From Krasilnikovozyma curviuscula (taxonomy: Eukaryota > Basidiomycota > Tremellomycetes > Cystofilobasidiales > Mrakiaceae): a DNA stretch of 29,691 bases. The stretch spans positions 1-29,691 of the forward strand of contig MVAQ01000248.1 of assembly GCA_014825775.1 (NCBI GenBank). Reading direction: 5' to 3'. The notes beneath the pieces were generated by a model. It was given only the letters and a program-made list of their open reading frames with translations. It had not been told where the DNA came from and ran no database searches. Positions 1 through 10,876 of the stretch are shown piece after piece. The position numbers and the translations under genes are program-made. Every line of letters begins with the position of its first letter. The first letter of the stretch is position 1.

Positions 1-2
<2 letters not shown>

Positions 3-36
<34 letters not shown>
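3..36. repeat. 34-nt poly-T tract
   Basis: An uninterrupted run of 34 T begins two bases from the window edge. It could be a retroelement poly(A) tail read on the opposite strand, or a simple homopolymer that limited the assembly. Nothing in the adjacent bases identifies an element. Confidence 0.9.
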
Positions 37-41
<5 letters not shown>

Positions 42-634
42 GTTGTATGAAAAGTAGATCGGTAAAGAGGTTTTCTCTTTTATGCTTTCAAGATTATAGG
101 TGATTGTCCAGTATTGAAAGCTTGAGCTTGAGCTAGATTATTCGCTGAAGAAATCGTTCAAATACTACACGGAAAGGCCATCAGCTTGAACAATTTCTAA
201 CGTCATGGTAGCGACTCATCGACGGTCGTCGCTGGCCTCCTACCCATGCTTTGTCCCTTTTCCATTAAATCTTCTAACTGGTGTACCTATCTAACCTACA
301 GACATTAGGGAGAGATTTATCTAACCTGAAAATCAAAGTGATCTGAAGATCAAGTGTGATGTAAATTCTGTTTTGGTCGTAATCACTTTTTTTACCTCAT
401 TGCATCGTAAAATTCCACAAGAACAAAGAGATGAAACCCATAGTAGCTCAATTTGGAACATCAACGCTTGAGGGTAACCCAGGGTATTGGAGAAGATAAA
501 TATAAACAACGCTTCTTCAAATAGCGCTTTCTATTTGGCACCCAGCATTTCTCTGTTATACAAATGGTAATGCTCTGCACAGCGCTTGAGTATTTTTATA
601 TATTACGTATATTTCTCAAATCTGGTAACCCCTC

Positions 635-701
635 GTGTGTTTTATGGAGAGTCCTTTTTTCAAGAGTTTGTTCGCTGACAATCATATACTTCTCGTAACA
701 G
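635..701 (+). other. Probable 5'UTR intron of AGS1 containing an upstream ATG
   Basis: A 67-nt stretch starts with GTGTGT, has a CTGAC branch-like site at about 675 and ends with AACAG, 18 nt before the AGS1 start. It contains an ATG at 644. If the intron is retained, that ATG opens a 40-codon frame ending at 764-766 that overlaps the AGS1 start out of frame. Splicing removes it. The function as a translation switch is inference. Confidence 0.45.
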
Positions 702-719
702 ATTTTTCATTTCTTTTCC

Positions 720-3700
720 ATGGGCATTCTCTTGAAAAGGGCACTGTTGCTGTCCTTAACTTCTAATTTGATTGCTCAATTTGTTATCTCTGCTCCTTAC
801 AGAGCAGAATGGGATGAATTTAATATCAACACTAATCCTGGTGAGCGTTTCTTCGACACTCAAAGAGGACTTTAGTGGATCTTAGCCTGATCGTTCTGTT
901 GCAGAGTATGTTAACATATTCCTCTTTGAATCCACCTCTTTTTAGATCCATGGGCTCGTATCCCAGAATTCAAGACAAAAAAGTTCGGTTCAAACAGCAG
1001 TTACTGGCCATCACCAAAGAACTGGCGGTTAGTGACGTTAACAAATTTCTACCCTGGCACATTGCATGGCCAAATATGCTTAATATTCGTCATTGTGGAT
1101 CATATTGTAGTGGGCTACCAATTTACAACATTCTGCTGGATAAAACCTTCGATGCGGTACCTAGTAATAACGACTACTTTGGTTCGCTTTTCGAAGCTCC
1201 GATGACCGAGGTCAACTTCCGTCATGGTGGTGACATTAATGGATTAGTAACAGATCGGATTTTAGACTACCTCTACGGCATTGGCGTCCGCACGATCTGG
1301 ATTGCTGGAACTCCATTCGTGTAAGCTCCCTAACTCTTAGTTTGTATGTACTCCGTAGATTGCTGCTTATGACCCACGTATCCATATTACTTTTCTATTT
1401 GTTATTGACATTGGCATTGCGTACTCCGGCTCAGCAATATGCCGTGGGAGTCTGATGGGTATTCTCCTCTCGATTTCACGCTCATTGATCCTCACTGGGG
1501 TACTGCCCAGGACTGGGCAAATGCGGTCGATGTCATTCACCAAAAGGGAATGTGAGTTGCTCTTTACACTTTTGCAAATCTTCAATAAAGGGATCAAGCT
1601 TACAGATAATTTCCTACTCTACTACAGGTATATTATCATTGATTTTACAATAGCAACTATGGGTAACATGATCGGATGGCCCGGAAAGTGTGTTCATTCC
1701 TCTTCAACTTGGTACTTGTTAAAAGCGAGCTGATCGAATTCACTCCCCACTCCTTGTTCATCTTTGACCTGTACACCAGATATTTCAATCAGTCTGCGCC
1801 TTTCTCTATCGACGAATATGAGGCTGGTTGGCTAACACCTCCTCATACTCCGTGGAACATGACGAATTACCCAGATTTCAACTTTACCAACATTAAATCG
1901 CCATATTGCCCGTATCCTCAGTTCTGGGGAAATGATGGAAATGCAATCGAAGTGTCTACCCCTTCAACTTGCTTTAATAGTTCGTTCGATCAGTATGGCG
2001 ATATGGAAGCTTTTGGTGTCCAGTCAGTTTCCTATTTCTAATTTCGTTTTTGTCGCGCTTTCCGACTGAAAGGAACTATTTGCTTAGTCCGCCTTGGCAA
2101 AGGTCACTCACAAAGTTTTCTAGTGTCCAAGATCGACTGAGAGAATGGGTACCTGAAACAGCCCAAAACCTCGAGAGTCTTACTTGCATGTTCATCACCG
2201 CTATGGATATTGACGGGCTTCGAATTGATAAAAGCACTCAGATGTCAGTGCAATTCATCGCAGACTGGGGTGAGGCAACCCGAAAATGTGCCCAAAAACT
2301 TGCGAAAGATAACTTCTTGATCGCTGGGGAGGTTCCCGGAAGCGACACATTCGGATCTATCTACCTGTCAGTTCTATATTTATTTTACCAAAGGTCTTAA
2401 TAAGTGGTAGTTGAATAATTTTATCCCATTCATCTTCGTCAGTGGTAGAGGTCGCACTAAAAGTCAGCGAAGTATGGAATTTGATGTTGCCATTAATATC
2501 ACATCAAATGATACCCAATACTTCATACGGGAACAGGGAAACAACGGATTTGATTGCTATGCTTTTATGTACTCATTCTACCGATCGTTAACCCGGATAC
2601 TTCAACTCGATGGTAACTTGGGTGTGAGCGACGATATCGCAACGGATTGTGAGCTCTTTTAGCCTTCTGAACGTTCAATGTTCTATTTAATAATTTTAAT
2701 ATCTAACAACTGATCGCATTGTTTATTGTTATGGCGCTTCTTGTAAGTCGTTGTTGGTTATCGAGAAACAGTTCTAGATGAAGACCTTGTCAATTGGAAC
2801 ACCGGATCGTTTGATCCTAGACACTGGATGGGTTCTACGAATGCTGATATCTTTAGGTGGCCATCCATGACCAATGGTACCTACAAACAGGCATTGGCTA
2901 CATATATTCTGACCCTGTTGCTCCCCGGAATTCCTCTAGTGAGTATACTGCAGGACTACATTCCTTACACTGTTTCTTCCTTGATCAATATTATTTCATC
3001 TCTCCAGATTTTCTATGGAGAAGAACAAGCGTTATATACCTACGATAATGGTGCCTCAAACTATCTCTATGGTCGTCAGGCAATGACAGCCAGCAAAGCT
3101 TGGAAAAGACATGGTTGTTATAAGCTTGGATCAACTCAATATCACAATTTCGCTTATGACAAATCACTGTTTGGTTGTGAGGATGACTGGAACACGCTCG
3201 ACCACTGGGACCCCACAGCACCAATCCGCCGACTGGAAATCCTGATGCTCTCAGCCCGGCAGAAGTTTCCAACACTTTTAGATGGCTTTCAACTTGAGTC
3301 TTTGGCAAATATGACGTACTATGTTCAGTTCCCAGGCTCAAACACTACCCAGACTGAGATCGGACTGAGGTCTCAAGTTCGATCTGCTCTCACTAACCAA
3401 CTTAACCAGCCCGAGTTCATGACAGAATACTACGACTCTGTTTGGTACCTCTGGCACAACGAGAATAAGACTGTCACTTACAACTACAACTGCGATGGTA
3501 TAAGCGATACTTGGATAAAGAGCCCATTTCCAGGACCAGCCAACGTCACCAATCTCATCTATCCATACGAGACGTACCCGCTGACGGCATCAACCGAATC
3601 TTTCTACTCTGATGATGACTCGCCTTACCGCGCTTGTCTCCAAAGCATCACTTTGGCACCATTCCAGTTCAAAGCATTCGTCCCAGCTGATATTCACTGG

Positions 3701-6700
3701 CCACCTCCACCAACAATGTCATCCTTCGTTCCAGGACATGACGCAAGATTGCTCACCGTTTTAGGTAGTTCAAATGAAACTAGTATTTCCGTCAGGTGAG
3801 TTGTGCTCTGTGAAGTATGGTGCGAGCAGATACTCACCTTTCGCCTGTTGACAATAGTATCCAATACGACAACGAATTGCAATGTATTTCCTTCAATTCT
3901 GTCCTTCAATTGAACTTTACTGGGGCTCCTGGCTCAGCTACTCCTCAATTAAGCGGCACGTGCGGTTTAATGACTGGTGCTCCGATCACTGGTGTTGTCA
4001 ATGACATCGCTCCCTCCGCCTGGTCGTTCAACGGTACCATCACCAACGCACCTGATGGAATCTACGAAATCATCATTGGAAATGTGACAACCCAAGATAC
4101 CTGGAGTGCAACTGGGGTGAGTGCTTTCCCTTTATACTTGAACATCTACACTTCGAATCTGTACTCACACTACATCTTTGCAGTCAACTGATCACCTCTT
4201 AATAAGGAAGGGTACCTACGATAATGTTATGGTGTGGACTGATCGAGACTATGCGTCACACTTGGTTGTCGGCTCTTCTGGCGCATGGAGACTCAACCAT
4301 ACTTCGCCAGGAGCTGATCTGTTCCGATATTCTGCCGACTACGGTGTCACCTGGAGCTCATGGACTACATACGAGACCTCCACTGACATTCCCAACAGTG
4401 TTCTCAATACACCGCTCACTCAGTCTTGGACTGGTATCCATATGATGGTTCAGTATTGGAGTTACAAGGTTGGATCTGCCGCTGCTATTGTCCATGGTGA
4501 TGCTGAATACACTGGTGGTGAAAGAAGGGTGCCAAGATATCTTGCTCGTGGTTCTTTCAACAACTGGGGCTTTGATCAGGGAGTCCGGTCCACTTTGGTT
4601 CAACTCAATAACTCAGGTAACTGGGAGATTCCAGTAAGGGTTTAAAAATCTTTTTTTGTGTATTTGTCTTTACTCACTCTGTTAACTTGCCATTATCACA
4701 GATCATGTACAAGTTTCCAACATACATTCAACTCAATGTGTTTGGTTTCGATGACTACTTCTGGGGAGATGCTGATGGAGATGGAATCATGGATCTCCTT
4801 CCTCCAAGTTCCCTTTGTAAGCAGTTCTGTCTTCTATCTCGCTATCATAGCTGAACTTCTTTCCCTTTTTTGTAATAAAAGCTGCCAACTACTTCAATAT
4901 GACTGCACCCCCTAAGAGTAAACTTGGTTGGACATTCACCTTGAACGACAAGACCGGCAGGTGGTCTGTCGTCCCTCGAGGTCACGTCGTTCTCAGTTTG
5001 ATTGTCTATATTTTGTTGACTATCATTCCTCCTATCACCGCTGTCACCACTGCTGTTATCTTTAGACAGCGATTTTATGCCATTAAGATCAACAAGGTTT
5101 GTGCTTCACATTTTTTGAATGAGAGATATGAGGAAAGCCAACTCATTTTTTTCTTACTAGTATGGTGTTAAAGCCCCAAAGATGCTTTTGGTCCTACGTT
5201 TGCTGCTGGAAAGAAGGCTGCCAAGCTGGCTGCTGGTCAGAAAATCATCGGATGGCCTGAAGATTCTAGTAAGAGGCGTAAAGTTATCATTGCAACTCTC
5301 GAGTATGAGATTCTGGATTGGAAGATCAAAGTCAAGATCGGTGGTCTTGGTGTCATGTCAAAGTGTAAGTGTGGTTTATTGGCTGTAGCAGACTTTGTTG
5401 CATGAGCCACACTCACGTTTCTCACTTCTCAGTGATGGGAACTGCTATGGAAGATTGCAATCTTGTTTGGGTTATCCCAAAGGTTAAAGACGTTGAATAT
5501 CCACCTGGAGAGTACACCGAACCGATCGAAGTCATCATTTTCGGTGAACCTTATTTGATCGATGTCGAGACCCATGTCGTGAGTGCTCTGCTTCCCTGAA
5601 CGCCCTTTTTCGTCTCAACTGCTCACAGCTCATTTTTAGTACAAAAATATCACTTATATCATCCTCGACAGTCCTGTTTTCCGAGCTCAAACCAAATCTG
5701 ATCCTTATCCAGCTCGTATGGATGATCTTAGTTCCGCCATCTTTTACTCAACATGGAACCAAGCTATCGCTGAAACAATCAGAAGAAACCCTGTCATTGA
5801 TATTGTGAGTCCTAGATCTATACTTCTACACCAATCGTAATTTGATCTTTTGACAAAAGTCTTCTGCCTCCGCAGTATCACATCAATGATTACCATGGTA
5901 CTCTTGCTCCTTTGTACCTGCTTCCTAAAGTCTTCCCGACTTGTTTATCTCTCCATAACGCTGAGTTCCAAGGTCTCTGGCCGTTGAGAAACAAAGAAGA
6001 GGTAAGTGCTCAGTATCTACGTCCTCAGAGGTTTCGCAGCTTTAAGTACTGTGTTTGTGACAGATGAACGAAGTTTGTGCTGCCTTCAACCTTCCCAAAG
6101 AGGTCACAACCAAAGTAGGTACCTCTTGAACTTATGCAAACTTGCTCACTAAGATTCCCTGCTTTGTCTTCTTAGTACGTTCAATATGGTAACACCTTTA
6201 ACTTGCTTCACGCCGGTGCATCGTTCATTGCTGTTCATCAAAAGAGTATTGTAAGTGACGACTCTAATTCTTTTTTTTTCTGATTGTTGCTGAAAGAATT
6301 TCTTTTTCTTGACAGGGAGTTGCTGGTGTCTCTGACAAATATGGAAAACGTTCATGGGCTCGTTATCCTGCACTCTGGACTTTGAAACACATCGACTCTT
6401 TGCCTAAGTAAGAAATTATACACCTTCACCCATTATATCATGGTTTTTGATAAATGTAATTTTAAACTTTGCAGTCCGGATCCTGATGATATTGCCGCTC
6501 TCGAGACTGAACAAAAAGACGTACGTGAAGACCACGCATTGGCTGACAGATGTCACCTTCTCATTCTCTCTTCTCCAAACACGCAGATCAAAACCATTCA
6601 TATTGACAGAGAAGCTGAAGCTAAAAGACCTGGATTCAAGCGCCAAGCACAGGAATGGGCCAACATCAAACAAGATCCAGAGGCTCAACTCTTCGTGTTC

Positions 6701-9700
6701 GTAGGTCGTTGGTCCAAGCAAAAGGGTGTCGACATCATCGCCGACGTATTCCCAGCTCTGTTTGAAAGTAACAAGAAGATTCAGCTCATCGCTGTTGGTC
6801 CAGTCATTGACTTGTACGGGAGATTTGCTGCTGAAAAGCTTGCCCGACTGATGGAAATGTATCCGGATCAAGTCTACTCCAAGCCTGAGTTCACTTCACT
6901 TCCACCATACCTTTTCAGTGGTGCCGATTTCGCTTTGATCCCTTCTCGTGACGAGCCTTTTGGTTTGGTCGCTGTAAGGTGCACTTCGCAATACGATTTT
7001 TGGCTCGGAGCTGACATACTTGTCTCCGTAGGTCGAATTCGGTAGAAAGGGAGCTCTCGGTGTTGGTGCAAGGCTTGGAGGTCTTGGTTTAATGCCTGGT
7101 TGGGTACGCTCAGGACCTTTTTCAAAGCCCTCCCTAACTAACTTTATTCTCTATTCCTGTAGTGGTTCCCTGTGGAATCAAACAGTACTTCACACATGAT
7201 TACTCAGCTTCAAAGAACCATCAAACTTGCATTGAAAAGTTCAGAGAAGGAGAGAGCCGTATTACGAGCTCGTTCTGCAGTCCAGCGTTTCCCAGTGTTG
7301 GAATGGCGCCAGCGTATTGAATCTTTCCAGAAGCGAAGTATCAGAGCTTCGAGGAAGGGGGCAGGATCCCATGCATTGTGAGTCATATTGAATAGTAATA
7401 TTGAACACTTTACTTGAAGCTCTCCCATGCTGAGTTTCCTCTTTCCACCTCAGTGACTATTCCGAACATCACGAAGTTCTCGGTGCTACTCGACCACGAG
7501 AGCAGTATGCAGATGCTACCAGGATTGAGAGGATTGATTGGAATAGTATGCCACCTATGGACTCTGTGAGTTCCTCATTTGACAGTTGTTGATTTACTGC
7601 TCCGGAACTGACTGTTTTGGCTTCTAGGCTGCCGCTGTCGTCTCTGACGCTGGTACCCCACGCGGCGGGCCTGCTGTTTTGGACCCATATGACCCCAACG
7701 CAAGTTTTGACGACGATGATCATAACAAACCACGTCGATTTGGTGATGAAGATGAGTTCCCATCTCCAATGGGCTCTCCGAGTCAAGAGTACAACGACAG
7801 TCCTGTAAGTGTAAAAGCGCTTCCATCCTTTCCAATTCATTGCCTAACCCTCTGATTGTTCGCCCAGTACTTTGACGAATCAGATTCTGAAAGAAGAGGT
7901 TTGGAATTCGGTGAAATCCCAGACTTAGAGAGACAAGCTGGTGGTCGTTCATCTTCATACGCCAACTTCTTAGCTTCTGCCAATCGACAAATTGCTCGAA
8001 AAGCCGGAAACAGTAACGATCCATTCTTCTCAACCTCCAACTCTCGTGGAGGTATTGCTGCGTTGACGGATACAGATGACGGTGGTAAACTCATAGCACC
8101 AAGCAGGCCGTTCACTATGCACTCTCGTACTTCGTCTCGTTCTAGTATCTCGTCGATTGTTAATGAGCATGGATCATCTTCTCCATTGAACAAAGCGTAC
8201 GTCTATTCTTGCGTACTTTCGTGTTTATTGGCTGACCTGATATCTCTTTATCTCAGCATGGAGACTTTCACGGACGCTAATGGCGCAGTTGCTCAAGACT
8301 TCGTTCAGAAGCTTAAAGCTCTCAACTCTGACAACTCTAAGGGAGGCCTCTGTATTGAAACGTCCCTTGAACAAGCAGAGAAGATCCACTTCGTCGAATT
8401 GAGAAAAGAAAAGGTGGGTCTCTACTTCGAAGGGGATGATTGGGTTAGTTAGCGCTGACATCTTTTTCACAGGTTGCCGACTCGAGAGCTTCTTTCATGG
8501 AATCATCAAGACCTTCTATCTACACGGCTGACAACGATGCGGACGACAACTTGATGCCAGATGTACCACTGACGAGATCACAAATTTTCATGGGTATTAT
8601 GATTGGAGAATGGCCATTGGTGAGTTTTTTTTTATTTAACAATTTCTTTGGTCAACCCATTTTTTAATATGTCTCTTCCCCTTTCCAACAGTACTCTATT
8701 GTCATGTCGATTGGGCAACTTCTTGGAGCTTCTGCTTTCCAATTGGTCTTACTCTCCGGTACCGCATCTCAAACCGACTTGGACCTTTACGTTATTGGTT
8801 CTGTCTACTTCGTGGCAACTATTGCATGGTGGTGTCTTTTCCGTCTGAGACCTTCTGCAACTAGTTTGTCCCTACCATGGGCGTTCTACTCTGCTGCGTA
8901 TGTCTTTACCTCTCAGTCTTGTAATGGACACAGCTCACTCACGGGTGTTGTTTTCAACTCGCAGTTTCCTTCTGATTGGAGTTCCTTCTCTCCTCAAAGG
9001 TGCTGCTCTCCAGAACTATCAGGCACATATCCAGTCTGGAGCCACCTGGTCTTACGCCATCGCTTCCGCTGCTGGTTTCTTGTTCTTCGGTATGAAGTGA
9101 GTAACTCTGTCTGCTTCCAATCATCTTATAATAGATTACAAATTTACTTGTCTTTGTTCTAAAACAGTTTCGGTGAGGAAGCTGGTGCCACGACAGATTC
9201 CTGGATCTTCCGTGCCTGTATCGTTCAAGGTTTCCAGCAGATTTGGACTGCCGCTCTGTGGTGGTGGGGATCAACTTTCATTTCCAAGGATCCTTCAACA
9301 TACGTTCCCTCATTGATTATTACATACATCTGCTGGCCACTGGCAGTTATAGCGTTCATCTTCCTCATTTTGATGTGGTACGGTCTACCACCCTATTATC
9401 AACAGTCGCCATCTACGGTTCCAAACTTCTGGGCAACCCTCTGGAGAAGAAATATTGTCCGATGGTTCTTGGTTGCTGAGCTTTTGAGAGATTTTTGGTT
9501 GAGTTCGCCCTACGGTCGTAACTGGCAGTTCTTGTGGTCTGGCACGGGACTTCCCGTCTGGACTACTGCCATCATGGCTGCCATTTTCTTCATCGTCATC
9601 TGGGCTGGACTACTTTTGTGCTTGACCAGTATGTATCTTTAAAACTAAAGAATTAAAAAAGTTTTGCGTCTGATCTGCTGCCTCCATTAGAGTTCGCAAA

Positions 9701-10313
9701 GATTCACAGTTGGCTGCTTCCTATCTTTGCTATTGGACTAGGAGCGCCTCGTTGGTGTCAGATGTTTTGGGGAGTATCCGGTATTGGATCGTCGTTACCA
9801 TGGGCTGGGAAGGCTGGCGCGTTCTTGAGTGCCGGTCTTTGGCTGTGGTTGGGAGTTTTGGACGCAATCCAGGGCGTCGGTTTAGGGTGCGGATTTTTTA
9901 TTTTAATTGACTGAAGAATGTAAGCAACTAAGTGAAAATATGTTTTAGAATGGTACTCCTGCAAACACTTTCGCGTTTCCATGTTGTGAGTGCCAGCCAT
10001 AACTTTGTCTCGCCTTCATTCACAACTCATGACTCTCCTCTGACACCTTCTTTCTTTCACAAACCAGTGCGCTGCCATCATGACCTGTCAAGCTCTGGGA
10101 TCCATTGTCGTGATAGTTGCTCGAGCTGGTGCCCCAGATAGGCTTGGACCTAGTACCGTCTTTCCAGACATAGCCCTCTGGGATCTGGCGCAGGACGGCA
10201 TCATTGGCCTTCCTGTCATTTACCCTCTCTTCTGGATGTGTTTAATCTGTCAGCTGATTATTTCTGCTGGCTACCTCTGGTTGTTCAGAAAGGAACAGCT
10301 CTCGAAACCTTAA
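720..10313 (+). CDS. AGS1: Cell wall alpha-1,3-glucan synthase
   Basis: Polymerises alpha-1,3-glucan at the plasma membrane; in Cryptococcus this polymer anchors the capsule (family knowledge). Exons: 720-840, 946-1027, 1111-1320, 1435-1551, 1628-1687, 1780-2022, 2088-2366, 2443-2648, 2748-2938, 3008-3795, 3858-4116, 4184-4633, 4702-4816, 4882-5096, 5161-5364, 5433-5578, 5640-5804, 5876-6001, 6064-6114, 6176-6250, 6316-6407, 6475-6520, 6587-6973, 7032-7103, 7163-7377, 7454-7565, 7628-7804, 7868-8196, 8257-8413, 8473-8619, 8692-8897, 8965-9096, 9168-9628, 9691-9886, 9949-9985, 10068-10313. They encode about 2,371 aa, the usual size for the family. Order: signal peptide ([13 protein letters not shown]); extracellular GH13 amylase-like domain (RHGGD; GLRIDK near residue 320; IAGEVPG near 356; YGEEQ); one TM helix near 1075-1097; cytoplasmic GT5 glycogen-synthase-like domain with KIGGLG near 1170 and an E-X7-E motif ([11 protein letters not shown]) near 1536; a Ser/Asp-rich linker; and a multi-spanning C-terminal domain from about 1946. 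Exon lengths sum to one base short of a multiple of three; see the separate frameshift entry. Exon 9 was started at 2748 because this restores the family spacing before NTGSFDPRH. Confidence 0.97.
5161..5184 (+). other. AGS1: Apparent one-base deletion (frameshift) in AGS1 exon 15
   Basis: Exon 14 ends in phase 0 at AAG 5094-5096 and exon 15 opens in frame as Y-G-V-K-A-P-K. From 5181 onward the family-conserved frame (D-A-F-G-P, later [18 protein letters not shown]) is the neighbouring one. In that frame a TAA sits at 5169-5171, so the exon cannot start in that frame at 5161. The only homopolymers at the junction are AAA, CCCC (5174-5177) and AAA; one additional C in the C-run would join the frames. 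No AG acceptor compatible with the 5096 donor gives the downstream frame without dropping conserved sequence. Either the base is missing in the assembly or this allele is broken between the TM helix and the GT5 domain. Confidence 0.7.
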
Positions 10314-10876
10314 TAGGACGAAAGAGACAGTGCTTTGTTTGTGTGAGTTTCCTGACCTGCAATCGTTTATTTGTCTCTTACACATAACCACCTCTCATCT
10401 CTCCTTGTAGACCCGTGGATACCTCCTACATTTCCCAAGTATTACACCACAATCTCAAGCTATAGATACTATTTTTTCATCTCTCTTATATATAGATTGC
10501 GTCACAACCATCTACTTGAACCGGTGTGAATCACTTTTAAAGAATTATAATGAAAGAACATAATCTACGAGTAGTATCTTTGAGTGCAGGGGGCCCTTCC
10601 TTGTTTAGTTTAAAGTTGCCAGTGTCACGTGGTGTCCTTCCTTCTTGTCCGCCCTTGGGGAAGAATATCGAAGAAAAAATTTCCTTGAGAATACAAGTTG
10701 ACCCATTTGCTTGAAGACAGGAAGAATGTTAACCTAGCAGAGTAAGGCCGGGCGAGGGTTGCGAGAGGCAATACGCTGCAGTGGGGGCATGCAAGTGGGG
10801 GCACTGGATGGCAATGAGTCGCGCGGGCCGACCTTCTGCTGTACCCCTAAGTCCCACAGAGCACCAACGACGGAAA
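10314..10876. other. Intergenic region between AGS1 and the transcription factor gene
   Basis: Holds the AGS1 3'UTR (with the probable intron above), then the promoter and leader of the next gene. From about 10740 the sequence becomes GC-rich. In-frame ATGs at 10808 and 10814 precede the chosen transcription factor start, so a longer N-terminus cannot be excluded. No RNA gene was seen. Confidence 0.6.
10343..10410 (+). other. Probable 3'UTR intron of AGS1
   Basis: A 68-nt segment 29 nt after the AGS1 stop begins with GTGAGT, contains an ATAAC branch-like site, has a pyrimidine-rich tail and ends CTTGTAG. This matches the coding introns of the same gene in length and signals. A junction this close to the stop codon would probably not trigger nonsense-mediated decay. 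Confidence 0.5.

Larger units (their letters stand above)
1..719 (+). promoter_or_regulatory. Upstream region and 5'UTR of AGS1
   Basis: No coding gene is supported here. The stretch opens with a run of 34 T (3-36). AT-rich TATA-like segments lie near 497-510 and 591-606, and the last 80 bases before the AGS1 ATG carry a probable leader intron. The precise transcription start cannot be read from sequence alone. No regulator site was recognised with confidence. Confidence 0.5.

Noticed and set aside
2743..2771. A 29-nt intron GTAAGT...ACAG in AGS1 with a small exon before it
   Set aside because: Too short for a spliceosomal intron, and no acceptor exists upstream for the small exon. Using the AG at 2746-2747 as the acceptor of one 99-nt intron keeps frame and restores family spacing.
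10808..10876. Longer N-terminus of the transcription factor from ATG 10808 or 10814
   Set aside because: In frame, but the added residues have no family features. The ATG at 10877 is followed by a typical short N-terminus before the zinc cluster. Not excluded, only less likely.
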